Of a stretch of DNA of 64,000 nt, positions 8,828 to 18,166 are shown in pieces. The DNA is from Lodderomyces elongisporus (Eukaryota; Ascomycota; Pichiomycetes; Serinales; Debaryomycetaceae). The stretch is taken from NCBI RefSeq assembly GCF_030384665.1, contig NC_083677.1, positions 248,001 through 312,000 of the forward strand, written 5' to 3'. Numbering within the stretch: position 1 is the first letter of the stretch; every line of letters begins with the position of its first letter. The notes below the pieces were generated by a model. That model had not been told where the DNA came from. It ran no database searches and worked only from the letters and a program-made list of their open reading frames with translations. The translations under genes and the position numbers were made by a program.

Positions 8828-11485
8828 ATGTCAAATTCACCACGCATTCCAAGATCTACTGACCTCCCACCATCGTATGAAACGTCAGTTTCTGGCAATA
8901 CATCGAGAGTTGCGTCTCCATCACCTACTCGGGCCAATGGGAATAGTCGCTCTGCAAAAAATGTACCTTATCAGCCATCACGAGAGCAACAGCAACAGAT
9001 TAACATATTGACAAATGCACGTAACAACTCATCAGCTACGAATCTAGTGGCAACTACATCAAGCAACACACAAACAGAGTATTTTGATATTCTACCGTCA
9101 TTTGAAATGTTTCAGAGTATTTTGAAAAGAGATGACCAGCAATTCCAGGAAGACCTCACAACTGTTCCCCCGAGATATGGAGATACGGCCCATAGTAGAT
9201 CCAGTCGGCCCACCTCACCACGATTACATGCACAACTGTCAATTGATCAGAACTTACTGCAAGTCTCTAGAAGATTAGAGGATACGTTGCAGATGGAACG
9301 GGATAGACAACAAGAACAGATGCACGAGCATGCGATGGTCTTTGTTGACGAGACAGGGTTGATGCCAGTGACGAGTACTGCTGATGCGAATTCGCAAGTT
9401 CACAATGAGAACTTGGCAATCACTAGTGATAGCTATGGCCACTCACCATTGGACAATATTGATCGGTTGCAAAAGGCAACCAAATCTCCTTTTGATATAC
9501 AAATCTTTGTTACAAAGGATGTGCCCAGACCCAATCAAGAAAACGAACTAGAGACCAAATTAAAAGAGTATACAAATGGTGATCATGTCAATGGATACGT
9601 TATTGTGACCAATACATCGAGTAAACCTGTAAAATTTGGTCTCTTTACTGTGTCATTGGAAGGCACAATCAAGTCTCTAGAGCGAAGTGCAAACCCATTA
9701 CAGCAGAGGTATCGCAAGATCTTGATGAAAAAGATTTTGAAAATGTACGATTTATGTGCCGGGTACAGCTATGGCTATGTACCGAGTAGCGCAGGGATTG
9801 AATTTGTTCCATTTACTGAGGATAGTTACGACGGTTGTGAGATTGGATTACCGGATGATCGAATTTTGCAACCGCACCGCAAATACAAAAAGTTTTTCAC
9901 ATTTAGATTCCCACAAAGGTTACTTGACAATGATTGTCCCGATGCAATATTCCTGCACTTGCTTCCACCGCCATCGGTAGGTGTAGACAAAACATCTTTT
10001 TATAATCGAGGTGAAGGCATTGTCATCAACAAAGCTCTCGGGTATGGATCGTTGAATTTGCGAGGAACACCGATTTTGACCAAGGATTATAGTTTTGAGG
10101 ATATGAGCGTTTCATACGCCGTAGAGGCAAAGATCATTGACAATGTGCGGACAAAGGATGCAGTGTCCCACGATGAGATCAATGATGCAAAGCGACAGGA
10201 CTATGTTATTTCGAAAAGTGCACAATATTATTTGCGCTTTATCCCTGAGCAGATTCCGTTTCAAGGCATTTCAAATGCAAGAAAATTTTTGGAACAGTAT
10301 CAAGATGATCAAACATGGATGTCTATACGAGAGCAAAATAACCGGCTTGAAAAGGATATTGAAAAGAAACTTACAGGTAATGTTTCAGTTGAAGAGATGA
10401 AGATGAAAAACCTTCGAATTAGCGAATCACATAATTCATTGAGAGATGTGAAAACGAAAAAAAGGCAAAGGCCAAGAGGAAGAGGAAGAGGAAGAGGTAC
10501 TAGTGGTGGATTCAACGTTGATGATAATGGAACTAATGTTAATAAGAACAATAGTAACCATAATTATAATAATATTAACAACAATCATGGTAATAATCGC
10601 GAAGGAGAGGAATTAGGAGGAGAAGACGGAGAAGAAGAGGAGGGCGTGTTAGATGAATATGAAGATAATAATAGCGATAGCGATATTGACGATGGCTCAT
10701 ATATCAGTACCAATCATCCTATTGAAATATACGGAAAGAAAAAGAAAATGATGATGTCTTCTTTGGTAAAGATTGGAGAACTGACTATGCGCGTTAAGGT
10801 CCCCAACGGCGTTTTGGCGTATTCGGCTCCGCGTTTACTAATGAAGTATAACGAAGTGTCCATGGAGCGTGTTTACAATCAACATACCGAAGAGGTTTTA
10901 AAACACATTGATGCACAACTTACATTTGAAGGTAATTCCCGACCACAGATTGTTTCTATTGAGACCAACATTGTTATCTGGTCATACTCAACTGATTATC
11001 CTATCCCATTTGACATTGCGTATGATTTCTTTTACAAGAATCACGATGGCACTGTTCCCCTGACTGATCCAGTGGTTACAACTACGAAAAACTTGCAATT
11101 TTTGAAAGATCAAGTTGCTCATTATATCGAGTTTGTCAAGGATAGTGGGATTGAGTTGGACAAAGAGTCATATATATACTTAAAATCTGCACAAAAACTA
11201 CGAGTAAAAAAAGATATTATCCGAGACTATTTCAAGCCAACATCAATCAGTGATGATAAATGGGATGTCCATAAACTAAACAATATTCGTTGGACTCAAA
11301 AATTGAAAATCCCTTTAGTAGTGGAGAATCAAAGAAACGAAAACTTGTTGCCTACATTCCAGAGCTGTCTTACTGGAAGACTCTATTGCTTACAAATTGC
11401 AGTAAAGTTCAAAGGTGCAAGTCAAGAAGCTAATGAGTTTGCACATAATGTCGTTAGTGTCGATGTGCCAATCTTAGTTGGTTGA
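8828..11485 (+). CDS. BUL1: Bul1/Bul2-type arrestin-like Rsp5 adaptor
   Basis: 885 residues from ATG 8828; the frame is open further upstream but only from a GTG, so the first in-frame ATG was chosen. The PPSY motif at residues 14-17 is the PPxY type that binds WW domains of the HECT ligase Rsp5. Residues about 215-480 resemble the Bul1 N-terminal arrestin-like region (a block beginning SPFDIQIFVTKD), and the last 250 resemble the Bul1 C-terminal region. Between them lies a basic Arg/Gly patch and an Asn/Glu/Asp-rich low-complexity insert (about 560-640). Bul proteins direct ubiquitination and sorting of plasma-membrane permeases such as Gap1. Assignment is from recognised sequence character; BUL1 versus BUL2 cannot be separated in a yeast with a single gene. 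Confidence 0.85.
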   Translation: MSNSPRIPRSTDLPPSYETSVSGNTSRVASPSPTRANGNSRSAKNVPYQPSREQQQQINILTNARNNSSATNLVATTSSNTQTEYFDILPSFEMFQSILKRDDQQFQEDLTTVPPRYGDTAHSRSSRPTSPRLHAQLSIDQNLLQVSRRLEDTLQMERDRQQEQMHEHAMVFVDETGLMPVTSTADANSQVHNENLAITSDSYGHSPLDNIDRLQKATKSPFDIQIFVTKDVPRPNQENELETKLKEYTNGDHVNGYVIVTNTSSKPVKFGLFTVSLEGTIKSLERSANPLQQRYRKILMKKILKMYDLCAGYSYGYVPSSAGIEFVPFTEDSYDGCEIGLPDDRILQPHRKYKKFFTFRFPQRLLDNDCPDAIFLHLLPPPSVGVDKTSFYNRGEGIVINKALGYGSLNLRGTPILTKDYSFEDMSVSYAVEAKIIDNVRTKDAVSHDEINDAKRQDYVISKSAQYYLRFIPEQIPFQGISNARKFLEQYQDDQTWMSIREQNNRLEKDIEKKLTGNVSVEEMKMKNLRISESHNSLRDVKTKKRQRPRGRGRGRGTSGGFNVDDNGTNVNKNNSNHNYNNINNNHGNNREGEELGGEDGEEEEGVLDEYEDNNSDSDIDDGSYISTNHPIEIYGKKKKMMMSSLVKIGELTMRVKVPNGVLAYSAPRLLMKYNEVSMERVYNQHTEEVLKHIDAQLTFEGNSRPQIVSIETNIVIWSYSTDYPIPFDIAYDFFYKNHDGTVPLTDPVVTTTKNLQFLKDQVAHYIEFVKDSGIELDKESYIYLKSAQKLRVKKDIIRDYFKPTSISDDKWDVHKLNNIRWTQKLKIPLVVENQRNENLLPTFQSCLTGRLYCLQIAVKFKGASQEANEFAHNVVSVDVPILVG

Positions 11486-11645
11486 TTTTACTGATTGTAT
11501 TTGAGAAAGCGTTTCTTTCTCATATTATTTATTTTTTATTTTTAATTTTATTTAAAAATTGTAGCTAAAACATTTGGTAGTGTACGTATTTAATGTGTTA
11601 ATTTAGTGTACCCATTTAATGTATTTTATAGATATGCATGTGTGA

Positions 11646-11652
11646 TGACTCA
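11646..11652 (+). promoter_or_regulatory. Gcn4-type site upstream of CPA1
   Basis: TGACTCA, a perfect Gcn4/AP-1 consensus, 419 bp before the CPA1 ATG. CPA1 belongs to arginine synthesis, which is under general amino acid control in yeasts. The same bases overlap a 19-codon upstream frame starting at ATG 11645; its peptide does not look like the arginine attenuator peptide. Confidence 0.6.
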
Positions 11653-12070
11653 ATCGCACTGTTGGGCTGAAAAAGGCAATTCAGGTAACAAAAGAAAAAA
11701 TTAAGCGCGCTAATCATTTCTGGCAAATTTTCCTTCTCTTCCCTTTCTCACTCTTTCTCTCTCTTTTTTTTCCCCCTTCTTCTCTTCTTTTAAACTATTC
11801 TTTCAATCATTCTTAAGAAAATTTTTCTTTTTCATAAAAACCCAGTTTTCAAAAAAGATTGAATTCCAGAAGGTCTGACTAATATTTTTTCTCAGTTTAA
11901 TATTTATCAATCCACTTTCTTTCTTTTTTTCCTATCTTTTTTGATTTGGTTTTCATATCCTGTTTTTTTTGTCTTCAATTGTTTGTTTTTGGATTTAACA
12001 TCATCAACCCATTTTTTGCTTTTAGCATCTACAAATACCTTTTTGTCCTTTTATTTTTTTTAAAAAGAAT

Positions 12071-13327
12071 ATGTTCAATTTCAGAAGATGCATGGCCACT
12101 GCTGCCAAATCTTTTACAGATAACAAAAAGCAGTTAGATAGAGCAACACTTACAATCAAGAATGGTCCCGTTTTCAGCGGATACTCATTTGGTGCTAACA
12201 GAAATGTTAGTGGAGAAGCTGTTTTCACTACATCATTGGTAGGATACCCCGAGAGTATGACTGATCCTTCTTATAAAGGTCAAATCTTGTGTTTTACTCA
12301 ACCATTGATTGGTAATTATGGTGTGCCTTCATCTACAGTGAAGGACCAGTTTAATTTATTAAAGTATATGGAGAGTCCCAAGATTCAATGTATTGGTATT
12401 GTTGTTGGTGATGTCGCTTTAGAGTATAGTCATTGGACTGCTGTGGAGAGTTTACAACAATGGTGTCAAAGAAATGGAGTTGCAGCAATTACGGGTGTTG
12501 ATACTAGACAATTGGTTTCGTATTTAAGAGATAAAGGTTCAAGTTTGGGTAAGATTACAATTGGAGAGGAATATGATGCTGACGAGGATGCAGCTTTTGA
12601 AGACCCTGGTGCTGTAAATTTGGTTCATAAAGTTACTACAAAACAACCATTCCATGTTGCATGTCCAAAGGAGTACTCCAAAAATGTTCATGTGGCAGTT
12701 TTGGATTGTGGTGCCAAAGAGAATATCTTGCGTTGTTTGGTTGAGAGAGGCGCTTCATTAACTGTTTTCCCATATGACTACCCTATTGACAAAGTTGCTA
12801 CTAAATTTGACGGTCTTTTCATTTCTAACGGTCCAGGTGATCCAACTCATTGTTCATCTACTGTAGAACACTTGGGCAAGGTTATGGAAAAGCACCCAGA
12901 CTTACCAATCTTTGGTATCTGCTTGGGTCATCAATTGTTAGCATTAGCCAGTGGTGCTAAAACCGTTAAACTCAAATATGGTAATCGTGCCCACAATATC
13001 CCTACCCTTGATCTCATTTCGGGTAAATGCCACATTACTTCGCAAAATCACGGTTATGCCGTTGACTCCGAGACTTTGGGCTCCGATTGGGAACAATTTT
13101 TCATCAACATGAACGATTTGAGTAATGAAGGTATGATTCACAAGCGTAATCCCGTGTTTTCAACTCAATTCCACCCAGAGGCTAAAGGTGGTCCGCAAGA
13201 CACTGCATATTTGTTTGACAAGTTTTTCGAGAATATTGCACACTACAAGGCAAACAATGGTTTAAATTTGCCAAATGTTGACGGCAGTTTGCTCGTTGAT
13301 ATCTTGCCAAAGGAAAGAGTCGAGTAA
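12071..13327 (+). CDS. CPA1: Carbamoyl-phosphate synthase (arginine-specific) small subunit
   Basis: 418 residues. The protein hydrolyses glutamine and passes ammonia to the large subunit Cpa2 to make carbamoyl phosphate for arginine. The N-terminal small-subunit domain covers about 25-165 and the class I glutamine amidotransferase domain about 205-395. The nucleophile Cys284 lies in GICLGHQ, and His368/Glu370 in HPEA complete the triad. The first 20 residues ([14 protein letters not shown]...) are basic, hydroxylated and without acidic residues, like a mitochondrial presequence; the S. cerevisiae protein is cytosolic, whereas in several fungi the arginine enzyme is mitochondrial, so matrix location is a fair inference. 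Met8 is an alternative start. No arginine attenuator uORF was found in the 585-bp upstream region. Confidence 0.97.
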   Translation: MFNFRRCMATAAKSFTDNKKQLDRATLTIKNGPVFSGYSFGANRNVSGEAVFTTSLVGYPESMTDPSYKGQILCFTQPLIGNYGVPSSTVKDQFNLLKYMESPKIQCIGIVVGDVALEYSHWTAVESLQQWCQRNGVAAITGVDTRQLVSYLRDKGSSLGKITIGEEYDADEDAAFEDPGAVNLVHKVTTKQPFHVACPKEYSKNVHVAVLDCGAKENILRCLVERGASLTVFPYDYPIDKVATKFDGLFISNGPGDPTHCSSTVEHLGKVMEKHPDLPIFGICLGHQLLALASGAKTVKLKYGNRAHNIPTLDLISGKCHITSQNHGYAVDSETLGSDWEQFFINMNDLSNEGMIHKRNPVFSTQFHPEAKGGPQDTAYLFDKFFENIAHYKANNGLNLPNVDGSLLVDILPKERVE

Positions 13328-13539
13328 ATGGAAAAAAGATGGAAAAAAAGTGGGGAAAAAATGGAGAATAGAAAAAAGGGGGCTTCAAAATTATAGCTTT
13401 ATGCTGCTTGTTTTGTTATTTTGATATCATTATCGAATTAGACAAAATACGTTTTGGTTCTATCTTTTTCGTTTGCATCTTCATTGACATAAGAAGTGTC
13501 TGATTGTTGGTCTGTGATGCTTGATGCGTGATTTGTGAG

Positions 13540-13567
13540 GCGTGGTGCGTGGTGCGTGGTGCGTGGT
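13540..13567 (+). repeat. Four perfect GCGTGGT heptamers in tandem
   Basis: Four head-to-tail copies of GCGTGGT, in a GC-rich patch unusual for this AT-rich spacer. Possibly a short unstable minisatellite; no factor is assigned. Confidence 0.85.
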
Positions 13568-13618
13568 GCTTTATGTTTTCCTTTTTTTTTTGGTCGGATG
13601 TTGTTGAGACTCACTGCG

Positions 13619-13625
13619 TATACGA
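13619..13625 (-). promoter_or_regulatory. Sterol response element (Upc2/Ecm22 core)
   Basis: TATACGA on the plus strand reads TCGTATA on the minus strand, the core bound by Upc2/Ecm22 in sterol biosynthesis promoters. It lies about 500 bp before ERG25, a known type of Upc2 target. Confidence 0.55.
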
Positions 13626-13805
13626 TCGGATAAGAGCGCGCTTAGTCTTTACCTCCTTCTACTTCCTCCTTCTCTCTCTTTCTTTCCATCTGTCTATAAC
13701 TGTTCCTACATGACACAAAAGTAAAGTTATGCGAGCAAAATAAAGAGAGTGAGTGAGAGAGTGAGAGAGAGAAAAGAAAAATAATACTTGCAGTATTTTC
13801 CAGAT

Positions 13806-13812
13806 CATACGA
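13806..13812 (-). promoter_or_regulatory. Near-match Upc2 site
   Basis: CATACGA reads TCGTATG on the minus strand, differing from the TCGTATA core at one base. Its value is that it lies in the same orientation as two better sites in the same promoter. Confidence 0.3.
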
Positions 13813-13831
13813 TCCCAATGTACACCCATTG

Positions 13832-13839
13832 CTAAACGA
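13832..13839 (-). promoter_or_regulatory. Upc2/AR1-type site
   Basis: CTAAACGA reads TCGTTTAG on the minus strand, the Upc2-related form known from anaerobic/sterol-regulated promoters. It lies 285 bp before ERG25, in the same orientation as the other two sites. Confidence 0.45.
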
Positions 13840-14123
13840 TGGGATTCTATAGAGAGAAACAATTGTTTTAATATAAGTTATTATAATTAATATCATCAGT
13901 CATAAAAGGTAAGAAAGGAAGGAACCACTCTGTTGAGATGTATATAAATAAATCAAATATAACCTCTCTTTCTTTCTATTTATCCCTCTTTCCATTAGGT
14001 CTCCATTCTTTTCTTTCAAGCATTTCACCAGTTCATTATATAGTTGTTCGTCAAGCGTAACACAAACACCGATTAAATAAAACCACCACAATTTTTAGTA
14101 CTACTACTACTACTACCAGCAAC

Positions 14124-15053
14124 ATGTCATTGAACGCTAGCAACAGTAGTAATTTTGGTGCTGCTTCGACAAGTATTGATATAACAGTGCTACAATCTGT
14201 GGGGTTGACATATATAGAAAAATTATGGGCACAATGGTATTTGTACTGGCAAAATGATGTATTAGCTACAGGTCTTTTATTCTTTCTTGTTCATGAGCTT
14301 ATGTACTTTAGCAGATGCCTTCCATGGTTCATTATTGACCAGATTCCTTATTTCAACAAATACAAAATCCAACCAAACAAGATTCCCTCGAATCAAGAAC
14401 AATGGGAATGCTTTAAATCTGTGTTGAAATCACATTTTCTAGTTGAAGCCTTACCAATTTGGGCATTCCACCCTATATGTGCAACGCTCAACATTACTTA
14501 TGGTGTTCCTTTTCCTAGTTGGAAAATCCAGTTTGCTCAAATCACATTCTTTTTCATTTGCGAAGATCTTTGGCATTACTCATTTCACAGACTATTCCAT
14601 TGGGGGTGGTTCTACAAGAATATCCACAAGGTCCACCACAAATATGCAGCACCTTTTGGATTAGCAGCCGAGTATGCGCACCCAGCCGAAGTCATGGCAT
14701 TGGGTGTTGGAACGGTGGGATTCCCAATCTTGTACGCGTTTTTGGCCACAAAATACGAGACATTGCCACCAATTCACTTATTTACAATCACTTGCTGGAT
14801 TGTCTTGAGGTTATTCCAAGCAGTCGACTCACATTCGGGTTACGATTTCCCATGGAGCTTGAACAAATTTTTCCCACTATGGGCTGGTGCCGAGCACCAC
14901 GATGACCACCACCATTACTTTATTGGCAACTATGCCAGTTCCTTTAGAGTATGGGATTGGCTATTAAGCACAGAGTGTGGGGATTTGGCCAGAGGCAAGA
15001 GAGTTAAAATTGCCCATGAAAAGAGTGAAAAACAGTATAAAAAGAGTATGTAG
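14124..15053 (+). CDS. ERG25: C-4 methylsterol oxidase
   Basis: 309 residues, the same length as the S. cerevisiae enzyme. It oxidises the C-4 methyl groups of 4,4-dimethylzymosterol in the ER, working with Erg26, Erg27 and Erg28 in ergosterol synthesis. All three histidine clusters of the membrane di-iron hydroxylase family are visible: HRLFH (155-159), HKVHH (168-172) and HHDDHHH (258-264). Hydrophobic membrane segments lie at about 45-65, 110-150 and 190-225. The start follows a (TAC)n leader and gives the usual family N-terminus. Three sterol-type sites upstream fit feedback control by Upc2. Confidence 0.97.
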   Translation: MSLNASNSSNFGAASTSIDITVLQSVGLTYIEKLWAQWYLYWQNDVLATGLLFFLVHELMYFSRCLPWFIIDQIPYFNKYKIQPNKIPSNQEQWECFKSVLKSHFLVEALPIWAFHPICATLNITYGVPFPSWKIQFAQITFFFICEDLWHYSFHRLFHWGWFYKNIHKVHHKYAAPFGLAAEYAHPAEVMALGVGTVGFPILYAFLATKYETLPPIHLFTITCWIVLRLFQAVDSHSGYDFPWSLNKFFPLWAGAEHHDDHHHYFIGNYASSFRVWDWLLSTECGDLARGKRVKIAHEKSEKQYKKSM

Positions 15054-15721
15054 ATCAGATAGATTGATGAAGGAGTAGCGTAAATAAAGATCAAGTTAAT
15101 AAACAAACAAAGAAAGAAAAGGTAAAGCAAAAACAAAACAAAAACAAAAACAAAAACAAAACAACCAGAGAGTAAGTGAACTACCCAAAATACTGGCTAG
15201 TTAATAAGTATTTGTTGAATTACATCTACCCAATACTCTCTTTCATGAACAAGGGCTTATTAGCATGCTGACTTGCAGTTGTTTTAAATTACACCTCTTG
15301 AACCTCACCTTATAACAAATCTTGGTATTTACTTTGAAAGATCTAGTTTGTCGCGCAACACAAAATACCGGGGGGAATGAGGGGAGTAACTTTTCTTTAC
15401 ATTTCGCACATTAGGGTATAAACCCTTTTTAAACAGAAACAAACATGACTTTCTCGCTTTCCTGTAAAAATATTGATTACATAACATAGCGCTAAGCTTT
15501 TGTATAGTCTTACGTAATATACTACAGCTCTATTATCACACACGCACACACTTACACATACACACACACAGAGCTCCCGTCTGGCATCTACGCTCGCGCT
15601 ACACTCAGTTCACACAGTCTCTTCCCAGACTCTGAACAAAACAATTTTTGTTAGGCTCAAAAAAAAAAAATTTCAGTTGAATTAGGTAGAAAAAGGGTAT
15701 ATTCAACACCATCAACGAAGA
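15054..15721 (+). promoter_or_regulatory. ERG25-RPL20 intergenic region and RPL20 promoter/exon 1
   Basis: Contains a tandem AAAACA stretch (15127-15163), the Tbf1-like palindrome at 15411-15427, an (AC)n run at 15540-15570 and the presumed untranslated exon 1 of RPL20 ending at 15721. No other gene is seen. Confidence 0.55.
15411..15427 (+). promoter_or_regulatory. Palindromic Tbf1-type site of RPL20
   Basis: TTAGGG, four bases, then AACCCTTT: two converging TAGGG/CCCT half sites. In CUG-clade yeasts ribosomal protein genes are known to carry palindromic Tbf1 motifs in place of Rap1 sites. It lies about 310 bp upstream of the inferred 5' splice site. No Cbf1 RTCACGTG partner was seen. Confidence 0.5.
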
Positions 15722-16112
15722 GTATGTCAATCAAACAAGATACAAAGGGCATTCATGGAGTTCAAGAACTTACGGTCTATCACGATATGATTGGAAAGCA
15801 TTAGAATATCTGAAGCAAAGAACGGCATTGTCATCATTATAATTATCATTGTTAAAATTACCATCCTCATCCTCATTTTCAATCTCAATCTCATTCTCAT
15901 CATCGCCATTTATTTTCATTACAGTCGTCATCATCTATCTTTCTAACTTTTGTTTAATTCCTATTTGCATTTTGGAGTTTATCGTTTTCTAATTTTCATA
16001 CGAGTACAATCAAGCATCGTGATCGACTTGTCAAGTGTCTGTGGAAACTATCTGTGGTTCTTTATAAAACAGATTTTCAAAGAGGGAACTTAATACTAAC
16101 TTATTGATATAG
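15722..16112 (+). other. Spliceosomal intron in the RPL20 5' UTR
   Basis: GTATGT at 15722-15727, a perfect TACTAAC branch sequence at 16094-16100 and a TAG acceptor ending at 16112 define a 391-bp intron. The acceptor is two bases before the start codon. The inferred exon 1 end has no in-frame ATG close by, so splicing changes only the leader. Ribosomal protein genes are the main intron carriers in yeasts, which supports the call. Confidence 0.8.
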
Positions 16113-16114
16113 AA

Positions 16115-16633
16115 ATGTCTAGATTAAACGAATATCAAGTGATTGGTCGCCGTTTGCCAACTGAGTCCGTCCCGGAACCAAAGTTGTTCCGTATGAGAAT
16201 TTTTGCACCAAACACCGTTGTCGCTAAATCAAGATACTGGTACTTCTTGCAAAAATTGCACAAGGTCAAGAAGACCTCTGGTGAAATTGTTTCAGTAAAC
16301 ATCATCAGCGAGGCTAAGCCAACCAAGGTCAAGACTTTCGGTGTTTGGTTGAGATACGAATCAAGATCTGGTATCCACAACATGTACAAAGAATACAGAG
16401 ATGTCACCAGAGTCGGTGCTGTTGAGACCATGTACCAAGATTTGGCTGCTAGACACAGAGCTAGATTTAGAAACATCCACATCTTGAAGGTTGTTGAATT
16501 ACAAAAGGCTGACGATGTCAAGAGACAATACGTTAAACAATTCTTGTCAAAGGACTTGAAATTCCCATTGCCACACAGAGTCCAAAAACAAACCAAATTG
16601 TTCCAAGCTCACGCACCAACCACCTTCTACTAA
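16115..16633 (+). CDS. RPL20: 60S ribosomal protein L20 (eL20)
   Basis: 172 residues, exactly the family length. It is a cytosolic large-subunit protein. The sequence follows yeast Rpl20 almost throughout: [12 protein letters not shown] near the start, [15 protein letters not shown] at about 41-55, [16 protein letters not shown] in the middle and [12 protein letters not shown] near the end. The codon choice is highly biased (AGA, TTG, GTC, AAC/AAG) and avoids CTG, as expected for a highly expressed gene in a CUG-Ser yeast. The ATG comes two bases after the splice acceptor of a 5' UTR intron. Confidence 0.98.
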   Translation: MSRLNEYQVIGRRLPTESVPEPKLFRMRIFAPNTVVAKSRYWYFLQKLHKVKKTSGEIVSVNIISEAKPTKVKTFGVWLRYESRSGIHNMYKEYRDVTRVGAVETMYQDLAARHRARFRNIHILKVVELQKADDVKRQYVKQFLSKDLKFPLPHRVQKQTKLFQAHAPTTFY

Positions 16634-17169
16634 ATGTACTTTTTGGGCTTCTTGCTAAGTTAGTTGTATAGCATACCAATTTGTCATATATAAAAAAACA
16701 AACTTCAATGTATACATAATTTGAAAAACTAAAACACTATCTAAAAAAAATCGGTAATTGTCGTAAATCTTGTGTTGTCTACAATGTCAGAAGTAGAGTC
16801 TTTGGTTGGAATTTCGACACTGAAGCGCAAACTGAGAAAACGTCTCTATACTTTACATACATTATCGCCAATATGGTTCCGCGGATATTTCCGTTATCGT
16901 CGTTGAACAATACATATATATATATATATGCGAAATTTAAAATGTGTGTATGTAACCTTGCTCGAGTAAATGGACGAAACATAAATTTTCTACCCCACAA
17001 CATTGGTTTGAACTTTCTTGCTCTAATTCTCTTCCACTCGAATCAATTCAATTCTACATAGAACTTGTTTTAAACACCGCAAACTTTAAAAAAAAAAAAA
17101 TTATCTTTGAAAAGATAAAACAAAAATAAAAAACGAAATTAAAAAAGAGTATAGAAAGTTAAGAAAATA
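16634..17169. other. RPL20-TMA29 intergenic region
   Basis: AT-rich 3' flank of RPL20 and promoter of the next gene. A (TA)n run is at 16913-16929 and A-rich sequence just before the next ATG. No gene seen. Confidence 0.6.
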
Positions 17170-17976
17170 ATGTCTCTTGGAAAAGCATCAGCAGAAAGAC
17201 TCCTCAACAAAGTTGTGCTCATTACTGGTGCCACTTCGGGTATCGGTCAAGCGATTGCCAAGGAACTTGCATCAATCAATTCCAACATCAAACTTATTGT
17301 CACAGCAAGAAGATTGGACAAGCTAAATGAACTCAAGGACCTTTTGGAGAAACAACACGAAGGTATAAAGATCCACGCGGAGAGATTGGACGTTTCCAAA
17401 GTTGAAACAATTGCTCCTTTTATCAAATCTCTTCCTGAGGAATTTGCCAATATTGATATTTTGGTAAACAATGCCGGATTGGCACTCGGTAGAGAGGAGG
17501 TTGGTGAAATCGATACTGAGGATATAGAAACAATGTTTCAGACCAACGTTTTGGGATTGATAACAATGACGCAGGCTGTATTGCCCATTATGAAAAAGAG
17601 AAATACCGGTACAATCTTAGGAATAGGTTCCATTGCCTCGAGAGACGGATACCCAGGAGGTTCGGTGTACTGTGCTACAAAAGCCAGTGTGAGAGCTTTT
17701 TTCCAATCGTTGCAAAAAGAAACCATTTCGACAAAGATTCGTGCGTCTCTTTTAGAACCAGGAATGGTGCGTACAAACTTCAGTATGACTAGATTCAAGA
17801 ATGATGCAGAAAAGGAGGAAGCAACTTATAAAGGAGGTGAACCATTGACAGCTGAGGATATTGCTGAGATTGCAGCATTCATCGTCACAAGAAGAGAAAA
17901 CACCGTCATTGCCGAAACTTTGGTATTCCCCACCAACCAAGCTAGTTCTGCTCATATTTACAGAGCTCCAGAGTAA
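17170..17976 (+). CDS. TMA29: NADP-dependent 3-hydroxy acid dehydrogenase (short-chain dehydrogenase)
   Basis: 268 residues, close to the 267 of S. cerevisiae YMR226C/Tma29, which it resembles along its whole length, including the C-terminal block FPTNQASSAHI. Classical SDR features: the TGATSGIG dinucleotide motif at about 20-27, NNAG near 98, and the catalytic Ser154, Tyr167 and Lys171 (YCATK). The yeast enzyme oxidises L-serine, L-allo-threonine and other 3-hydroxy acids with NADP and was found with ribosomes. Soluble, with no signal peptide. Family certain; exact substrate is inferred from the close homologue. Confidence 0.9.
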   Translation: MSLGKASAERLLNKVVLITGATSGIGQAIAKELASINSNIKLIVTARRLDKLNELKDLLEKQHEGIKIHAERLDVSKVETIAPFIKSLPEEFANIDILVNNAGLALGREEVGEIDTEDIETMFQTNVLGLITMTQAVLPIMKKRNTGTILGIGSIASRDGYPGGSVYCATKASVRAFFQSLQKETISTKIRASLLEPGMVRTNFSMTRFKNDAEKEEATYKGGEPLTAEDIAEIAAFIVTRRENTVIAETLVFPTNQASSAHIYRAPE

Positions 17977-18166
17977 ACTACAAATGATCGGTGATAAAAC
18001 CAAAGAAGCAAATTGGTAAACTGGTAAAGAGCAAACAATTGGAAAATGAGTTCACATTGTTGATAGAGATTTTACATTTTCAATTTTTTTATTTCTTTTC
18101 TCTCCTTCCCAAATTTTAAGTTCTTATTCTATAACAACTCTATTTACATTTTCTGTGCTTGTAATT

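Larger units (their letters stand above)
13328..14123. promoter_or_regulatory. ERG25 upstream region
   Basis: 796 bp between CPA1 and ERG25. It contains a heptamer array (13540-13567), pyrimidine/purine microsatellites around 13660-13690 and 13745-13780, three sterol-type sites (listed separately) and a (TAC)n run just before the ATG. No additional gene seen. Confidence 0.6.

Noticed and set aside
11645..11704. 19-codon uORF as the CPA1 arginine attenuator
   Set aside because: The peptide does not resemble attenuator peptides and lies over 360 bp upstream; kept only as an observation.
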